Shown here in pieces: positions 1 to 7,531 of a stretch of 64,000 bases of DNA (its first letter is position 1; every line of letters begins with the position of its first letter). Location: assembly GCF_046250185.1 (NCBI RefSeq), contig NZ_CP176469.1; one strand, 5' to 3'. Source of the stretch: Litorimonas sp046250185. GTDB taxonomy: Bacteria; Pseudomonadota; Alphaproteobacteria; Caulobacterales; Maricaulaceae. The position numbers and the translations under genes are program-made. Under the pieces are notes generated by a model. That model searched no databases. It saw only the letters and a list, made by a program, of their open reading frames with translations, and had not been told where the DNA came from.

Positions 1-1
1 C

Positions 2-439
2 GCCAAGGGCAATACGAAAACCGCTGAAATCCGCGGTAAGCTTCAGCGCGCGATGCAAGATCATTGCGCGGTTTTCCGCACGGAAGAGAGCCTTGCAGAG
101 GGCGTCAGCAAAGTCACAGACATTGCGGCATTGATGAAAGATGTTTCTGTGTCTGACACGACGATGGTCTGGAACACGGACCTGATGGAAACGCTTGAAC
201 TTGATAACCTCGTCGGACAAGCGCGTGTGACGATTGCATCTGCGGACAACCGCAAAGAGTCACGCGGCGCTCATGCTCACGAAGATTACCCTGACCGCAA
301 TGATAAGAAGTGGATGAAGCACACACTTGCTTGGTATGATTATGACACCAACAAAGTCAAAATCGACTACCGCCCCGTCCATGATTACACCATGACGGAC
401 GGCATCGACTATATCGAGCCGAAGAAGCGGGTTTACTAA
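2..439 (+). CDS. sdhA: Succinate dehydrogenase flavoprotein subunit, C-terminal part
   Basis: The reading frame is open from the left edge and codes for the last 145 residues of SdhA, the FAD subunit of respiratory complex II, which oxidises succinate to fumarate on the cytoplasmic face of the inner membrane. The family signature N-R-x-E-S-R-G-A-H is followed by the D-Y-P-D-R-N-D segment and the usual tail ending E-P-K-K-R-V-Y. The FAD and catalytic domains lie outside the window. A strong terminator follows directly, so no sdhB lies immediately downstream, although sdhCDAB is the common order in this class. sdhB must lie upstream or elsewhere. Confidence 0.95.
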   Translation, partial: AKGNTKTAEIRGKLQRAMQDHCAVFRTEESLAEGVSKVTDIAALMKDVSVSDTTMVWNTDLMETLELDNLVGQARVTIASADNRKESRGAHAHEDYPDRNDKKWMKHTLAWYDYDTNKVKIDYRPVHDYTMTDGIDYIEPKKRVY

Positions 440-461
440 GCGCTTTAACAGTCACGACGAT

Positions 462-489
462 AAACCCGGCCTAGAGGTCGGGTTTTTTA
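462..489. terminator. Bidirectional rho-independent terminator after sdhA
   Basis: An AAACCCGgCC stem pairs with GGtCGGGTTT across a short loop, with T-runs on both strands. It sits between the convergent sdhA and the DCC-family gene and can end both transcripts. Confidence 0.85.
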
Positions 490-502
490 TTGGCCGATGT
501 GT

Positions 503-895
503 TTAAACAGACGCGTTGCCCCGCCGATGTTTGCGGTGCCAACTTTGCCAGCGCAGGAAAAGCTTGTAAGCGAGTTTCGTAATTTGTCTCAACCCTGGCA
601 CAGAGAATAACCATGCGAGATGACGCAGTTTCGGCAGACTTCTCCAAATGCGGGCAAACGCGTCAACGCCGATATGCCAGTCCGCTTCGTCGCCGTGCGT
701 CAAGTCCCGGACGTGAAATCGCCCGAGCAAATCTTCGCGTGTTTTCCCAAGGGGTAAATCCGCGTCTGCGAGTGTATCAATATTTATCCAACGAATAGCA
801 TCGACGCGGTCCATGCGCCCATATAAATCAACTTCCCACACACAAATAGGGCAACCGCCATCATAAAACACTTCGATATCTGGGGCCGTTGTCAT
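503..895 (-). CDS. DCC-family (DUF393, YuxK-like) thiol-disulfide oxidoreductase-like protein
   Basis: This 130-residue protein begins with the family signature Y-D-G-G-C-P-I-C (Cys15 and Cys18), a CxxC pair on a predicted thioredoxin-like fold. DUF393 proteins are annotated as predicted thiol-disulfide oxidoreductases; the substrate is unknown. The frame stays open upstream to 1072, but the start at 895 puts the first strand (I-E-V-F-Y-D-G-G) at the usual place, and the upstream extension overlaps the divergent methyltransferase gene. No Shine-Dalgarno sequence is visible. A TATTTT hexamer lies exactly six bases before the ATG, so a leaderless transcript is possible. The basic tail (W-H-R-K-H-R-R) is unremarkable. 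Confidence 0.8.
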   Translation of the reverse strand: MTTAPDIEVFYDGGCPICVWEVDLYGRMDRVDAIRWINIDTLADADLPLGKTREDLLGRFHVRDLTHGDEADWHIGVDAFARIWRSLPKLRHLAWLFSVPGLRQITKLAYKLFLRWQSWHRKHRRGNASV

Positions 896-972
896 GAGGG
901 GAAAATAGCGTACCGCGCAGGCTATGCCATGTGACAGAAAGCTGCTGAAAAGCTCTATATTGACAAGATAAT

Positions 973-1806
973 ATGTTCGTGAAATGCTCCAGCATGATCC
1001 AGCAGGTCTTAACAACTCAAGAACAGCGTGACTTAGATAAATTTTACACGCGGCCCGAGATCGCGCAATCATGTATCAACTTTCTATTTAAACTAGACTT
1101 ATTCAATCCAAGTGAAGTTATATACTTGGAGCCATCTGCTGGTCTAGGCGCCTTTTTTGATAAGATGACCTACCCTAAAGTAGGCTTGGATATCTCAACT
1201 TCTCGCAATGATATAATGCGGCTAGATTTTTTAAATTGGGAACCGAAAGGGTTTACGAAGCCTGTCATTACGATAGGTAATCCGCCATTTGGAAAAAACT
1301 CATCTTTAGCTAAGAAATTTTTTAATCATGCCGCTGAGTTTTCAAATATTATCGCATTTATTGTTCCAAAAACATTTCAAAAAGCGTCCTTGCAAAACCA
1401 GCTTTCGCTAGAGTTTCACCTAGCTGGTGAATTTGATATTCCGTTTGATAGCTTTGAATTTGATGGGGCCTCATACTCTGTGCCAGTCGTGTTTCAAGTC
1501 TGGCAAAAGCAAGTTACACCTCGGGAAATCAGAAAGTTGCCACTAACCCACCCTGACTTTGATTTCGTAAACAATGAGCTTGCGGATTTCGCGTTTCAGC
1601 GGGTTGGTGCACGAGCAGGTATGATATCAATTGAGGGGTTGCATAAGTCTCCAAACTCACATTATTTTTTGAAGGCTAATCGATGCAGACAAGATTTGAT
1701 GCTCCTATTAAAATCGATTGACTGGTTGCCTATTAAAACTCGAACGGCAGGTAACCCCAGCATTGCGAAGTCAGAGTTGATAGCAGCATATTCACAGATT
1801 GCATGA
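973..1806 (+). CDS. DNA adenine-N6 methyltransferase, gamma-class-like
   Basis: This 277-residue protein is a class I SAM-dependent DNA methyltransferase. It has a D-K-F-Y-T-R-P-E entry segment near residue 23, SAM motif I (E-P-S-A-G-L-G-A-F, from residue 53) and catalytic motif IV N-P-P-F (103-106). The order I then IV, with a possible target-recognition region near the C-terminus, fits the gamma class that makes N6-methyladenine. The DNA is clearly AT-rich (21 of 60 bases G or C at 1261-1320), unlike its neighbours, suggesting horizontal acquisition. The stop overlaps the next start (ATGA), so the two genes should be co-translated. The start is uncertain: ATG 973 and ATG 994 are both possible and neither has a clear ribosome site. 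The family is clear; the recognition sequence is unknown. Confidence 0.85.
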   Translation: MFVKCSSMIQQVLTTQEQRDLDKFYTRPEIAQSCINFLFKLDLFNPSEVIYLEPSAGLGAFFDKMTYPKVGLDISTSRNDIMRLDFLNWEPKGFTKPVITIGNPPFGKNSSLAKKFFNHAAEFSNIIAFIVPKTFQKASLQNQLSLEFHLAGEFDIPFDSFEFDGASYSVPVVFQVWQKQVTPREIRKLPLTHPDFDFVNNELADFAFQRVGARAGMISIEGLHKSPNSHYFLKANRCRQDLMLLLKSIDWLPIKTRTAGNPSIAKSELIAAYSQIA

Positions 1807-2429
1807 GCATTAATCAACTTCACGGTAAACGTTTTGAAGATGTCATTAAGGCAACAACGCAGTTCGCGGGCGCTTCCGATAATGCAAGGTCAAATACCGC
1901 CGGCTTCGATATCGAGGCTAAATTTGACAAATTAAAATCACTCCCAACAAGTATAAAAGTAACTGGAAACAAAACGATAGCATTATCGGATGCAAGACGA
2001 TTTTGGACACTTGCCTGCGATTATCGAATGTTAGTGGGCCGTTGGTATCAAGAGGATGGAATAAAAGCATTTCGTGAAATAACAGAATTTATTATTTCCA
2101 CAGAGGCTCACAAAGCAATGTTGGGAACCTTACCTCTAAAAGAAGTCGATAAATTTCACCATGATTTGGCAAGTTTCCGTCACGGTTACGAGGGCGCAAA
2201 AGAGGCCAGAATGTTTCATTCAAACCGCAAATCTCAGTTAGAGAAAGACTTTTCTAGCTACATTACGCTTAATCCAAAAGTTGATAGTAAGTCACAACGT
2301 CGACTGCAATGCTCTGTTAGCTTTGATGCTCTCAGCAAATTTGCAGATGAAAAAACTGTATTTACCGAGAGCTACAGTGATATCGTTTTACCATTTCAAA
2401 TCATAAGTTCTCCTCGAAGCTTTTCGTAG
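1803..2429 (+). CDS. Candidate restriction endonuclease coupled to the methyltransferase
   Basis: I do not recognise this 208-residue protein by family. It overlaps the methyltransferase by four bases (ATGA) and shares its low GC (18 of 60 at 2041-2100), which is the usual arrangement for a type II restriction partner. An early G-K-R-F-E-D helix is followed by F-D-I-E-A-K-F-D (35-42), then S-I-K-V (50-53) and D-A-R-R-F-W (63-68). Spacing of D36 to S-I-K52 is roughly that of a PD-(D/E)xK nuclease core, but the acidic residue before x-K is replaced by Ser, so the assignment is weak. The rest is charged and soluble with no membrane segment. The nuclease role is inferred mainly from position; a modification-linked accessory protein remains possible. 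Confidence 0.6.
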   Translation: MSINQLHGKRFEDVIKATTQFAGASDNARSNTAGFDIEAKFDKLKSLPTSIKVTGNKTIALSDARRFWTLACDYRMLVGRWYQEDGIKAFREITEFIISTEAHKAMLGTLPLKEVDKFHHDLASFRHGYEGAKEARMFHSNRKSQLEKDFSSYITLNPKVDSKSQRRLQCSVSFDALSKFADEKTVFTESYSDIVLPFQIISSPRSFS

Positions 2430-2445
2430 CGCTGAGCCGTTAACG

Positions 2446-2490
2446 CACAGAAAAACCGTCCCCCGCGATGTGCGAGGAACGTTTTAATTT
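2446..2490. terminator. Imperfect inverted repeat between convergent genes
   Basis: An A-rich arm with CCGTCCCCCGC pairs imperfectly with GCGAGGAACGTTTT. It lies between the candidate nuclease gene and the convergent four-helix-bundle gene and could serve both as a terminator. Several mismatches make this moderate evidence. Confidence 0.5.
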
Positions 2491-2507
2491 CGGATTTAAT
2501 GTATCAA

Positions 2508-2945
2508 CTACATATTGTCTTCGATTAGGTCGGCATAGCGCTCGCCGGCTTTTGCACTTGCATGTGCGCGCTTGAGTAGGCTCTGCGCAGGTGACGGAAG
2601 ATTATTGTCTTCGAGGCAGTCTTCGATTTTTTCCGCAAGATACTCTTCGCCGTCATCAATCGCTGACACAGCGGCTTTCTCGTCATCTTGGAAGACGCTC
2701 GCAAACTTGGTGAAACCGCGATGCAGTTTCCCTGTGACAGACCCGTCCGTTACGGGCTCTCCGCCGAGTTGGCGCACTTGGTTTTGAAAGTCATTAATTA
2801 ACTGACTGCGTTCTTGAGCGCGCGCTCGGAAATTCTGGCGCAAAGCGTAGCTGTCATCAGAAAGTTCAAGACATTTTTCATAGCCCTTATAGCTATCGAT
2901 CATTGTCTCTGTGATTTCGTTGAGGGCTTTCACTGTATTTGTCAT
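2508..2945 (-). CDS. PA2169-family (DUF2383) four-helix-bundle protein
   Basis: This 145-residue, highly charged, all-helical protein fits the DUF2383/PA2169 pattern. An N-terminal helix (L-N-E-I-T-E-T-M-I-D-S-Y-K-G-Y) is followed by a helix ending R-Q-L-G-G-E-P, a G-x-L-H-R-G-F-T-K turn, and a late E-D-C-L segment. The family has a ferritin-like four-helix bundle without known enzymatic activity and is often linked to stress. The start at 2945 is chosen because GGAGA lies seven bases upstream of this ATG; an earlier in-frame Met at 3047 has no such site and adds non-family residues. It is transcribed alone and sits just downstream of the phasin-like/DUF2853 gene, separated by a terminator. 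Confidence 0.8.
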   Translation of the reverse strand: MTNTVKALNEITETMIDSYKGYEKCLELSDDSYALRQNFRARAQERSQLINDFQNQVRQLGGEPVTDGSVTGKLHRGFTKFASVFQDDEKAAVSAIDDGEEYLAEKIEDCLEDNNLPSPAQSLLKRAHASAKAGERYADLIEDNM

Positions 2946-3047
2946 AATTGTCTCCATTTGTGGGTTCGTATAACTAATCAATGAGGTGAACGCTGAAATG
3001 TTCCGAAAAATCTCCAAAAACTCCATGCCCGACCCTGCGCCAAACAC

Positions 3048-3084
3048 AAAAAGCCGCCCCTCGCAAAATGCGAAGGACGGCTTC
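3048..3084 (-). terminator. Rho-independent terminator of the DUF2853 fusion gene
   Basis: On the minus strand AAGCCGTCCTTCGC pairs with GCGAGGGGCGGCTT around an ATTTT loop and is followed by a T-run. It separates the DUF2853 fusion gene from the four-helix-bundle gene. Confidence 0.85.
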
Positions 3085-3104
3085 GAATTTAGATATAAAT
3101 TGGC

Positions 3105-3941
3105 CTAAAGGCTGGCGAGTTTGCCGTCTTCCTTGGCGAGTAGGTAGTAGAATGTTACGCGGTTCTTAAACCGATCAGCTTTCATCAAATCACAGATCGT
3201 CAGGACGCGAGCGTCCAAATCAGCGTCAACAGATTCGAGGCCCAGCTTCTTTTTCAGAAAGCTATCGCGAACTGTATTGCGCTCTGTCTCGTCCGTGCAA
3301 GCGACGAATTTTCCGTCACGGCTGTTGAGCGCGATACCGAGGTGATCAACGATTTTCTTGACCGTTGCCGCATCTGCTTTTGCATCATAACGCAGCACGT
3401 CAGCGACATATGCTTCGTATTTATCGGCCACATCAGCGGCGATAACAGTCGCAGCTTTTTCGACGACTTTCGTGTTTTTCGCAGGGACTTTTACTTTGGC
3501 GACTGACTTCGCGGCTGCCTTTTTTGCAGCTGTTTTCTGAGCTACAGGCTTTTTAGCCGCTGTCTTCTTCGTGGTTGTTTTTGCCGCAGCTTTCGCGACA
3601 GGTTTTGCATCTGGTGTCGTTTTGACAACCGTGCGCTCTGTCGTCATTTTGACCTTAGAGCGCTGGGCTGCTTTCATCACCTTGGCAGGCACCATCTCGA
3701 CAGCTTTGTCCTTGGCCGCGTTGAAGCGATCCGCGGCTTCTGCTTCCACAACTTCGCCTTTGTCGACGAGTGAATCGGTCAAATCGAGGAATTGTCCGTA
3801 ACGCTTCTTCGCGCGCTTCACAGCAAAGTCAAAGGCTAGGCCGTGTAGGCCAAGGTAAGCGCGGCGCAAACGGCGCACGGACTTCACAGGAGCCGCATTA
3901 TTATAAGCGGCAGATGTTTTTTTGAAATTAGAAGCCATCAT
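3105..3941 (-). CDS. Phasin-like / Lys-Ala-rich / DUF2853 fusion protein
   Basis: Three parts are visible in 278 residues. Residues about 20-75 form a helical, phasin-like segment (L-G-L-H-G-L-A-F-D, then S-L-V-D-K-G-E-V-V-E). Residues about 95-170 are low-complexity Lys/Ala/Thr/Pro repeats (A-A-K-K, T-T-K-K) like the histone H1-like tails of AlgP or PhaF. Residues about 175-278 match DUF2853, with L-G-I-A-L-N-S-R-D, F-L-K-K-K-L-G-L and the terminal R-V-T-F-Y-Y-L-L-A. Phasins coat polyhydroxyalkanoate granules, and PhaF also binds DNA through such a tail, so a granule- or nucleoid-associated role is a reasonable guess. DUF2853 itself has no known function. Two adjacent ATG codons follow a GGAGAG site; the first is used here. 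Confidence 0.75.
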   Translation of the reverse strand: MMASNFKKTSAAYNNAAPVKSVRRLRRAYLGLHGLAFDFAVKRAKKRYGQFLDLTDSLVDKGEVVEAEAADRFNAAKDKAVEMVPAKVMKAAQRSKVKMTTERTVVKTTPDAKPVAKAAAKTTTKKTAAKKPVAQKTAAKKAAAKSVAKVKVPAKNTKVVEKAATVIAADVADKYEAYVADVLRYDAKADAATVKKIVDHLGIALNSRDGKFVACTDETERNTVRDSFLKKKLGLESVDADLDARVLTICDLMKADRFKNRVTFYYLLAKEDGKLASL

Positions 3942-4018
3942 GTCATCTCTCCAAATAGGGTTATTCGATTATGCTTTATTAGGGGGGTGCATTAGAAAGC
4001 GCGTCCTAATTTCGCGCA

Positions 4019-4053
4019 CAAAAAAGCCGCCCCAAACTTATTTGGAGCGGCTT
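4019..4053 (-). terminator. Rho-independent terminator of rpsP
   Basis: On the minus strand AAGCCGCTCCAAA pairs with TTTGGGGCGGCTT and is followed by TTTT, just after the rpsP stop. Confidence 0.85.
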
Positions 4054-4073
4054 AATTTTGAAAGTGCGGAAGA

Positions 4074-4607
4074 TTACTCTTCGGCTTTTGGCTCTTCTGC
4101 TGCAGCCTCTTCCGCCGCTGGAGCTTCCTCAACTGGAGCTTCTTCTGCTGCAGAGGCTTCCTCAGCAGGCGCGTTCTTAGCTTCTTCCGCTGCAGCCTTG
4201 GCCGCTTCATCAGCAGCTTTTTTGGCTTCTTTCGCCGCTTCAGCTGCTTCTTTTTCAGCTTCAGCGCGGGCTTCTGCTTTCTCGGCTTTTTCTTTCACGC
4301 GCTCTAGCGCTTTCGCGCCGGGCTTGCCTTTTTCAGGGTTGTTGCCAGCTTTCCATTCCCACAGACCAGCGGCGCCGAGGAAGCGTGCCACGCGTTCTGT
4401 CGGGCGTGCGCCCTTGCCGAGCCACTCTTTAATCTTCTCGACGTCGAGCTTGACGCGCTCTTCTGAATCCTTTGGGAGCATTGGGTTGTAGGAGCCCACA
4501 ATATCGATGAAACGACCATCACGCGGGGAGCGCGAGTCGGCTGCGACGATGCGGTAATAAGGGCGTTTTTTGGCGCCGTGACGGGCCAGACGTAATTTGA
4601 GTGCCAT
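4074..4607 (-). CDS. rpsP: 30S ribosomal protein S16 with long Ala/Glu-rich tail
   Basis: Residues 1-85 are a standard S16: an L-K-L-R-L-A-R-H-G start, the R-R/K-P-Y-Y-R-I-V core, then D-I-V-G-S-Y-N-P and P-T-x-R-V. S16 binds 16S rRNA in the 5' domain and helps 30S assembly. The remaining roughly 90 residues are a low-complexity tail of Ala, Glu and Lys, first with coiled-coil-like character (E-K-A-E-A-R-A-E) and then very acidic. A core S16 is about 80-90 residues; alphaproteobacterial forms often carry tails, but this one doubles the length. AAGGA precedes the ATG. It lies downstream of ffh with a 45-base gap, so the two are probably co-transcribed. Confidence 0.95.
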   Translation of the reverse strand: MALKLRLARHGAKKRPYYRIVAADSRSPRDGRFIDIVGSYNPMLPKDSEERVKLDVEKIKEWLGKGARPTERVARFLGAAGLWEWKAGNNPEKGKPGAKALERVKEKAEKAEARAEAEKEAAEAAKEAKKAADEAAKAAAEEAKNAPAEEASAAEEAPVEEAPAAEEAAAEEPKAEE

Positions 4608-4652
4608 GATGGTTTTCCTTTTAGAGTAGCATTCGGTTAGTGTGTGTATTCG

Positions 4653-6251
4653 TTATTTCTTTTTGCCAAAGGGCGAGCCAAGGCCCGGAAGGCCTCCGCC
4701 AAGTCCGGGTAATTTGGGTCCACCCCCACCTAGACCGCCAAGGCCAGGCAATTTGCCAAGTCCCGGGGGGAGGGATTTTTTGAGGTCTTCGAGTTGTTCG
4801 GGGCTCATATCTGCGGGGTTAGGCATGCCGCCGCCTTTGGCAGACATTCCGCCAGGCATTTTTGGCATGCCGGGCATCCCGCCCATCGCTTGCATAATGC
4901 CGGCCATGCCACCCTTGCCCATCTTCTTCATCATGTCTGACATTTGACGGTGCATTTTCAGGAGCTTGTTGACCTCTTGCACGGACATGCCAGCGCCCGC
5001 TGCGATCCGCTTTTTGCGAGACGCTTTGATCAACTCAGGCTTGCGGCGCTCGGCTGGGGTCATGGAGAGGATGATCGCTTGCTGCTGCTTGAGCAGTTGA
5101 TCATCAATGCCGCCCGCCGCGTCGAGCTGCTTTTTCATTTTGCCCATACCAGGCATGAGCTTCATCAGGCCGCCCATGCCGCCCATTTTTTGCATCTGGC
5201 CGAGCTGCTTGCCGAGGTCTTCGAGGTCAAACTGACCTTTGCGCATCTTCTCGGCGGTAAGCGCGGCGTCTTTTTCGTCGATAACTTGGCTGGCACGTTC
5301 GACGAGGGAGACGATGTCCCCTTGGCCCAGAATACGGCCCGCTAGGCGTTCGGCGTCAAACGCTTCCAGACCGTCCATCTTCTCGCCCGTGCCGAGGAAT
5401 TTGATCGGTAGGCCTGTGACGGCCCGCATGGACAGCGCCGCGCCGCCGCGACCATCGCCGTCAATCCGCGTAAGAACCAAGCCCGTCAGCGGCAGGCGCG
5501 CGTGGAAGCGTTGTGCCGTTTCCACCGCGTCTTGACCTGTCAGGGAGTCTGCGACGAGGAGCGTTTCAGTGGGCTGAGTTTCTTTGGCGACCGCTTCAAC
5601 TTCGGCCATCAATTCTTCATTGATCGTTGTGCGGCCCGCTGTATCGAGGATCACGACGTCATAGCTGCCGAGTTTCGCTTCTTTCATCGCGCGTTTGGCG
5701 ATGTCGAGCGCGGACTGACCTTTGACAATTTCGAGGAAACTGACTTCGGCTTGTTTCGCCAACATGCCGAGTTGCTCCATCGCAGCGGGACGGTTCGTAT
5801 CGAGCGAGGCGAAGAGGACTTTCTTTTTCAGGGCCGAGCGCAGATAGAGGCCGAGCTTACCCGTTGTCGTCGTCTTACCAGAGCCTTGCAGACCCGCCAT
5901 AAGGATCACAACGGGGGGTTTGGCCGCGAGGTTTAAATGCGTGGCTTTGGCAACTTCCGCTTTATCGGCGTCTTCATCCGATAGCGTGCCGCCGAGCGTT
6001 TCAATCAGGGCGTCATTGACGATCTTGACGACCATCTGCCCTGGTTTAATAGACTTGATAACTTTTTCGCCAACGGCTTCCTTGCGGACGCGCTCGACGA
6101 AATCTTTAACCACGGGCAGGGCAACGTCTGCTTCGAGGAGGGCGATGCGGATTTCGCGCATGGCAGCATTGACGTCTTTTTCCGACAGCGCACCGCGCCC
6201 GGTCAGACCGTCAAAGACGTTACTTAGCTTATCACCTAATGCCTCGAACAA
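4653..6251 (-). CDS. ffh: Signal recognition particle GTPase, SRP54 homologue
   Basis: Ffh (532 residues) binds signal sequences of nascent membrane proteins and, with 4.5S RNA and FtsY, delivers ribosomes to the SecYEG translocon. The N domain (1-95) leads into the G domain with P-loop G-L-Q-G-S-G-K-T-T near 120, D-T-N-R-P-A-A near 150, D-T-A-G-R near 204 and T-R-I-D-G-D near 262. The M domain from about 330 ends in a long Met/Gly/Pro-rich tail that supplies the flexible methionine lining of the signal-peptide groove. The start codon is TTG, preceded by AAGGTGA; the frame fits the usual M-F-E-A-L start. A 4.5S RNA gene was not found in this window. Confidence 0.96.
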   Translation of the reverse strand: MFEALGDKLSNVFDGLTGRGALSEKDVNAAMREIRIALLEADVALPVVKDFVERVRKEAVGEKVIKSIKPGQMVVKIVNDALIETLGGTLSDEDADKAEVAKATHLNLAAKPPVVILMAGLQGSGKTTTTGKLGLYLRSALKKKVLFASLDTNRPAAMEQLGMLAKQAEVSFLEIVKGQSALDIAKRAMKEAKLGSYDVVILDTAGRTTINEELMAEVEAVAKETQPTETLLVADSLTGQDAVETAQRFHARLPLTGLVLTRIDGDGRGGAALSMRAVTGLPIKFLGTGEKMDGLEAFDAERLAGRILGQGDIVSLVERASQVIDEKDAALTAEKMRKGQFDLEDLGKQLGQMQKMGGMGGLMKLMPGMGKMKKQLDAAGGIDDQLLKQQQAIILSMTPAERRKPELIKASRKKRIAAGAGMSVQEVNKLLKMHRQMSDMMKKMGKGGMAGIMQAMGGMPGMPKMPGGMSAKGGGMPNPADMSPEQLEDLKKSLPPGLGKLPGLGGLGGGGPKLPGLGGGLPGLGSPFGKKK

Positions 6252-6462
6252 ATGTTCACCTTCAAAATTTCAATGCAAAAAGGCCGCGGTGAACGTAACA
6301 CGTCGACCACGGGACCCTGTCTGCATCATGCACAGCTCAGAGCGCAGACTTAATACTGCGCGGATTTGTGGGGCGTATAAGTGGCACGCTTTCAGCTGTC
6401 AAGCACACATCCCGCGCATATGAGTGGTTGATATTGGCCCGTGCCTGCGCCATTTAGCGCCT

Positions 6463-6843
6463 ATGAGCAAAAACCGCCCCCCATCCCAACGCCAACTCAA
6501 AGCTGGCGAATTGATCCGCCGCGCCTTGGCTGAAATCTTGGCGAAGGAAAACCTGCGCGATCCAGACTTGCAAGGCGTGTCGATCACGATTTCCGAAGTC
6601 CGCGCCAGCCCAGACCTCAAGCACGCGCTGGTCTATGCGGCGCCACTCGGCGGCGGTGATATGGACGCGACGATCAAAGCCCTGCAACGTGTGCAAAGCT
6701 TCCTGCGCGGCCGCCTCGGGAAAGAGATGGAAATGAAATCCACCCCGCGATTGAAATTCGTCGCCGACCGCAGCTTCGACACTGCCGAAGACATGGCAAA
6801 ACTGCTAGAAAATCCACATATTAAGCAGGATTTGGAGGGGTAA
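6463..6843 (+). CDS. rbfA: Ribosome-binding factor A
   Basis: RbfA (126 residues) binds the immature 30S subunit and helps process the 16S rRNA 5' end, with a known role in the cold. The KH-type fold shows R-Q-L-K-A-G-E-L-I-R-R-A-L near the start, then I-T-I-S-E-V-R-A-S-P-D-L, and ends with the family's L-K-F-x-x-D-R-S-F-D. The ATG at 6463 gives the standard N-terminus. An in-frame GTG at 6424 would add unrelated residues. No Shine-Dalgarno is present; TTGATA (6428-6433), 17 bases, CATTTA (6451-6456) and then six bases to the ATG suggest a possible leaderless start. It is not in an infB operon here; truB follows after a lipoprotein gene. Confidence 0.93.
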   Translation: MSKNRPPSQRQLKAGELIRRALAEILAKENLRDPDLQGVSITISEVRASPDLKHALVYAAPLGGGDMDATIKALQRVQSFLRGRLGKEMEMKSTPRLKFVADRSFDTAEDMAKLLENPHIKQDLEG

Positions 6844-6914
6844 ATCCCAAATTTAGGGTTGCATAGCCTCCTTTTTATGGAAACATATAATTTCTATTTG
6901 AAAGAGGGAAAACC

Positions 6915-7469
6915 ATGAAAAAATTAGTACTCGTCGCAACCTTTGGCGCTGCGCTTATTGCAACTGGCTGTGAGACAACATCGTCGCGGCCGTATACACC
7001 ATCCACGAATAACATCGTGCAAATGAAGGACGCGCTTGGCGCAAGTGGCACGACAGTTGGTCTGGGTAGCTTTACAGCGGCAGAGGGTGTCGATGAAGAA
7101 CTTACATGTCGCGCAATGGGGGCGATTGATGTGGCTTCTGGCAAATCACCGACGCAATTCATCGAAGAGGCATTCAAAACAGAAATGTTTGAAGCTGGCG
7201 TCTACAGCACGAATTCAGCTAACAAAATCTCTGGAAAACTTACCCAGTTTGAAGCTGATTCTTGGGGAACAGGTAAATGGAATGTTGGCTTGATGCTGAC
7301 ATCCGACAAATACCCGCAAGGATATGAAGTCAAAACTGAATATGATTTCAAGTCGAGCTTTTCAGCATTGAGCGCGTGTCAGAACGTGGTCGACGCATTT
7401 ACACCAACTGTTCAGCAATTAATTGCTGACGCGATTTCGCATTCTGACTTTGATAAACTTGCGAAATAA
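6915..7469 (+). CDS. Predicted lipoprotein of unknown function
   Basis: This 184-residue protein begins with a clear lipoprotein signal: K-K-L, a hydrophobic stretch and the cleavage site I-A-T-G-C (Cys19), so the mature form should be lipid-anchored, probably to the outer membrane. The first mature residues (E-T-T-S-S-R-P-Y-T-P-S) are a flexible linker. The rest contains two Cys residues (in L-T-C-R-A and S-A-C-Q-N) that could form a disulfide. The layout recalls small periplasmic proteins with a beta-sandwich (K-I-S-G-K-L-T-Q-F-E then N-V-G-L-M-L), but I recognise no family. AGGG precedes the start and a strong terminator follows, so it is its own transcription unit between rbfA and truB. 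Confidence 0.85.
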   Translation: MKKLVLVATFGAALIATGCETTSSRPYTPSTNNIVQMKDALGASGTTVGLGSFTAAEGVDEELTCRAMGAIDVASGKSPTQFIEEAFKTEMFEAGVYSTNSANKISGKLTQFEADSWGTGKWNVGLMLTSDKYPQGYEVKTEYDFKSSFSALSACQNVVDAFTPTVQQLIADAISHSDFDKLAK

Positions 7470-7490
7470 ACGACATAAAATTTATCGCGA

Positions 7491-7516
7491 AAAGGCCTCC
7501 GCAAGGGGGCCTTTTT
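7491..7516 (+). terminator. Rho-independent terminator after the lipoprotein gene
   Basis: AAAGGCCTCC pairs with GGGGGCCTTTT across a GCAA tetraloop and is followed by T residues. It lies 16 bases before the truB start, so it insulates truB. Confidence 0.88.
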
Positions 7517-7531
7517 ACGTTAGGGGCTCTC

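Noticed and set aside
3922..4491. Ala/Ser-rich plus-strand ORF over rpsP
   Set aside because: It mirrors the Ala/Glu-rich S16 tail on the opposite strand and has no independent support.
4944..5936. Several plus-strand ORFs antisense to ffh
   Set aside because: ffh has all SRP54 motifs on the minus strand; these are shadows caused by codon bias.
6252..6462. 4.5S (SRP) RNA gene next to ffh
   Set aside because: The gap holds no GGAAG-type SRP RNA tip or long self-complementary stem.
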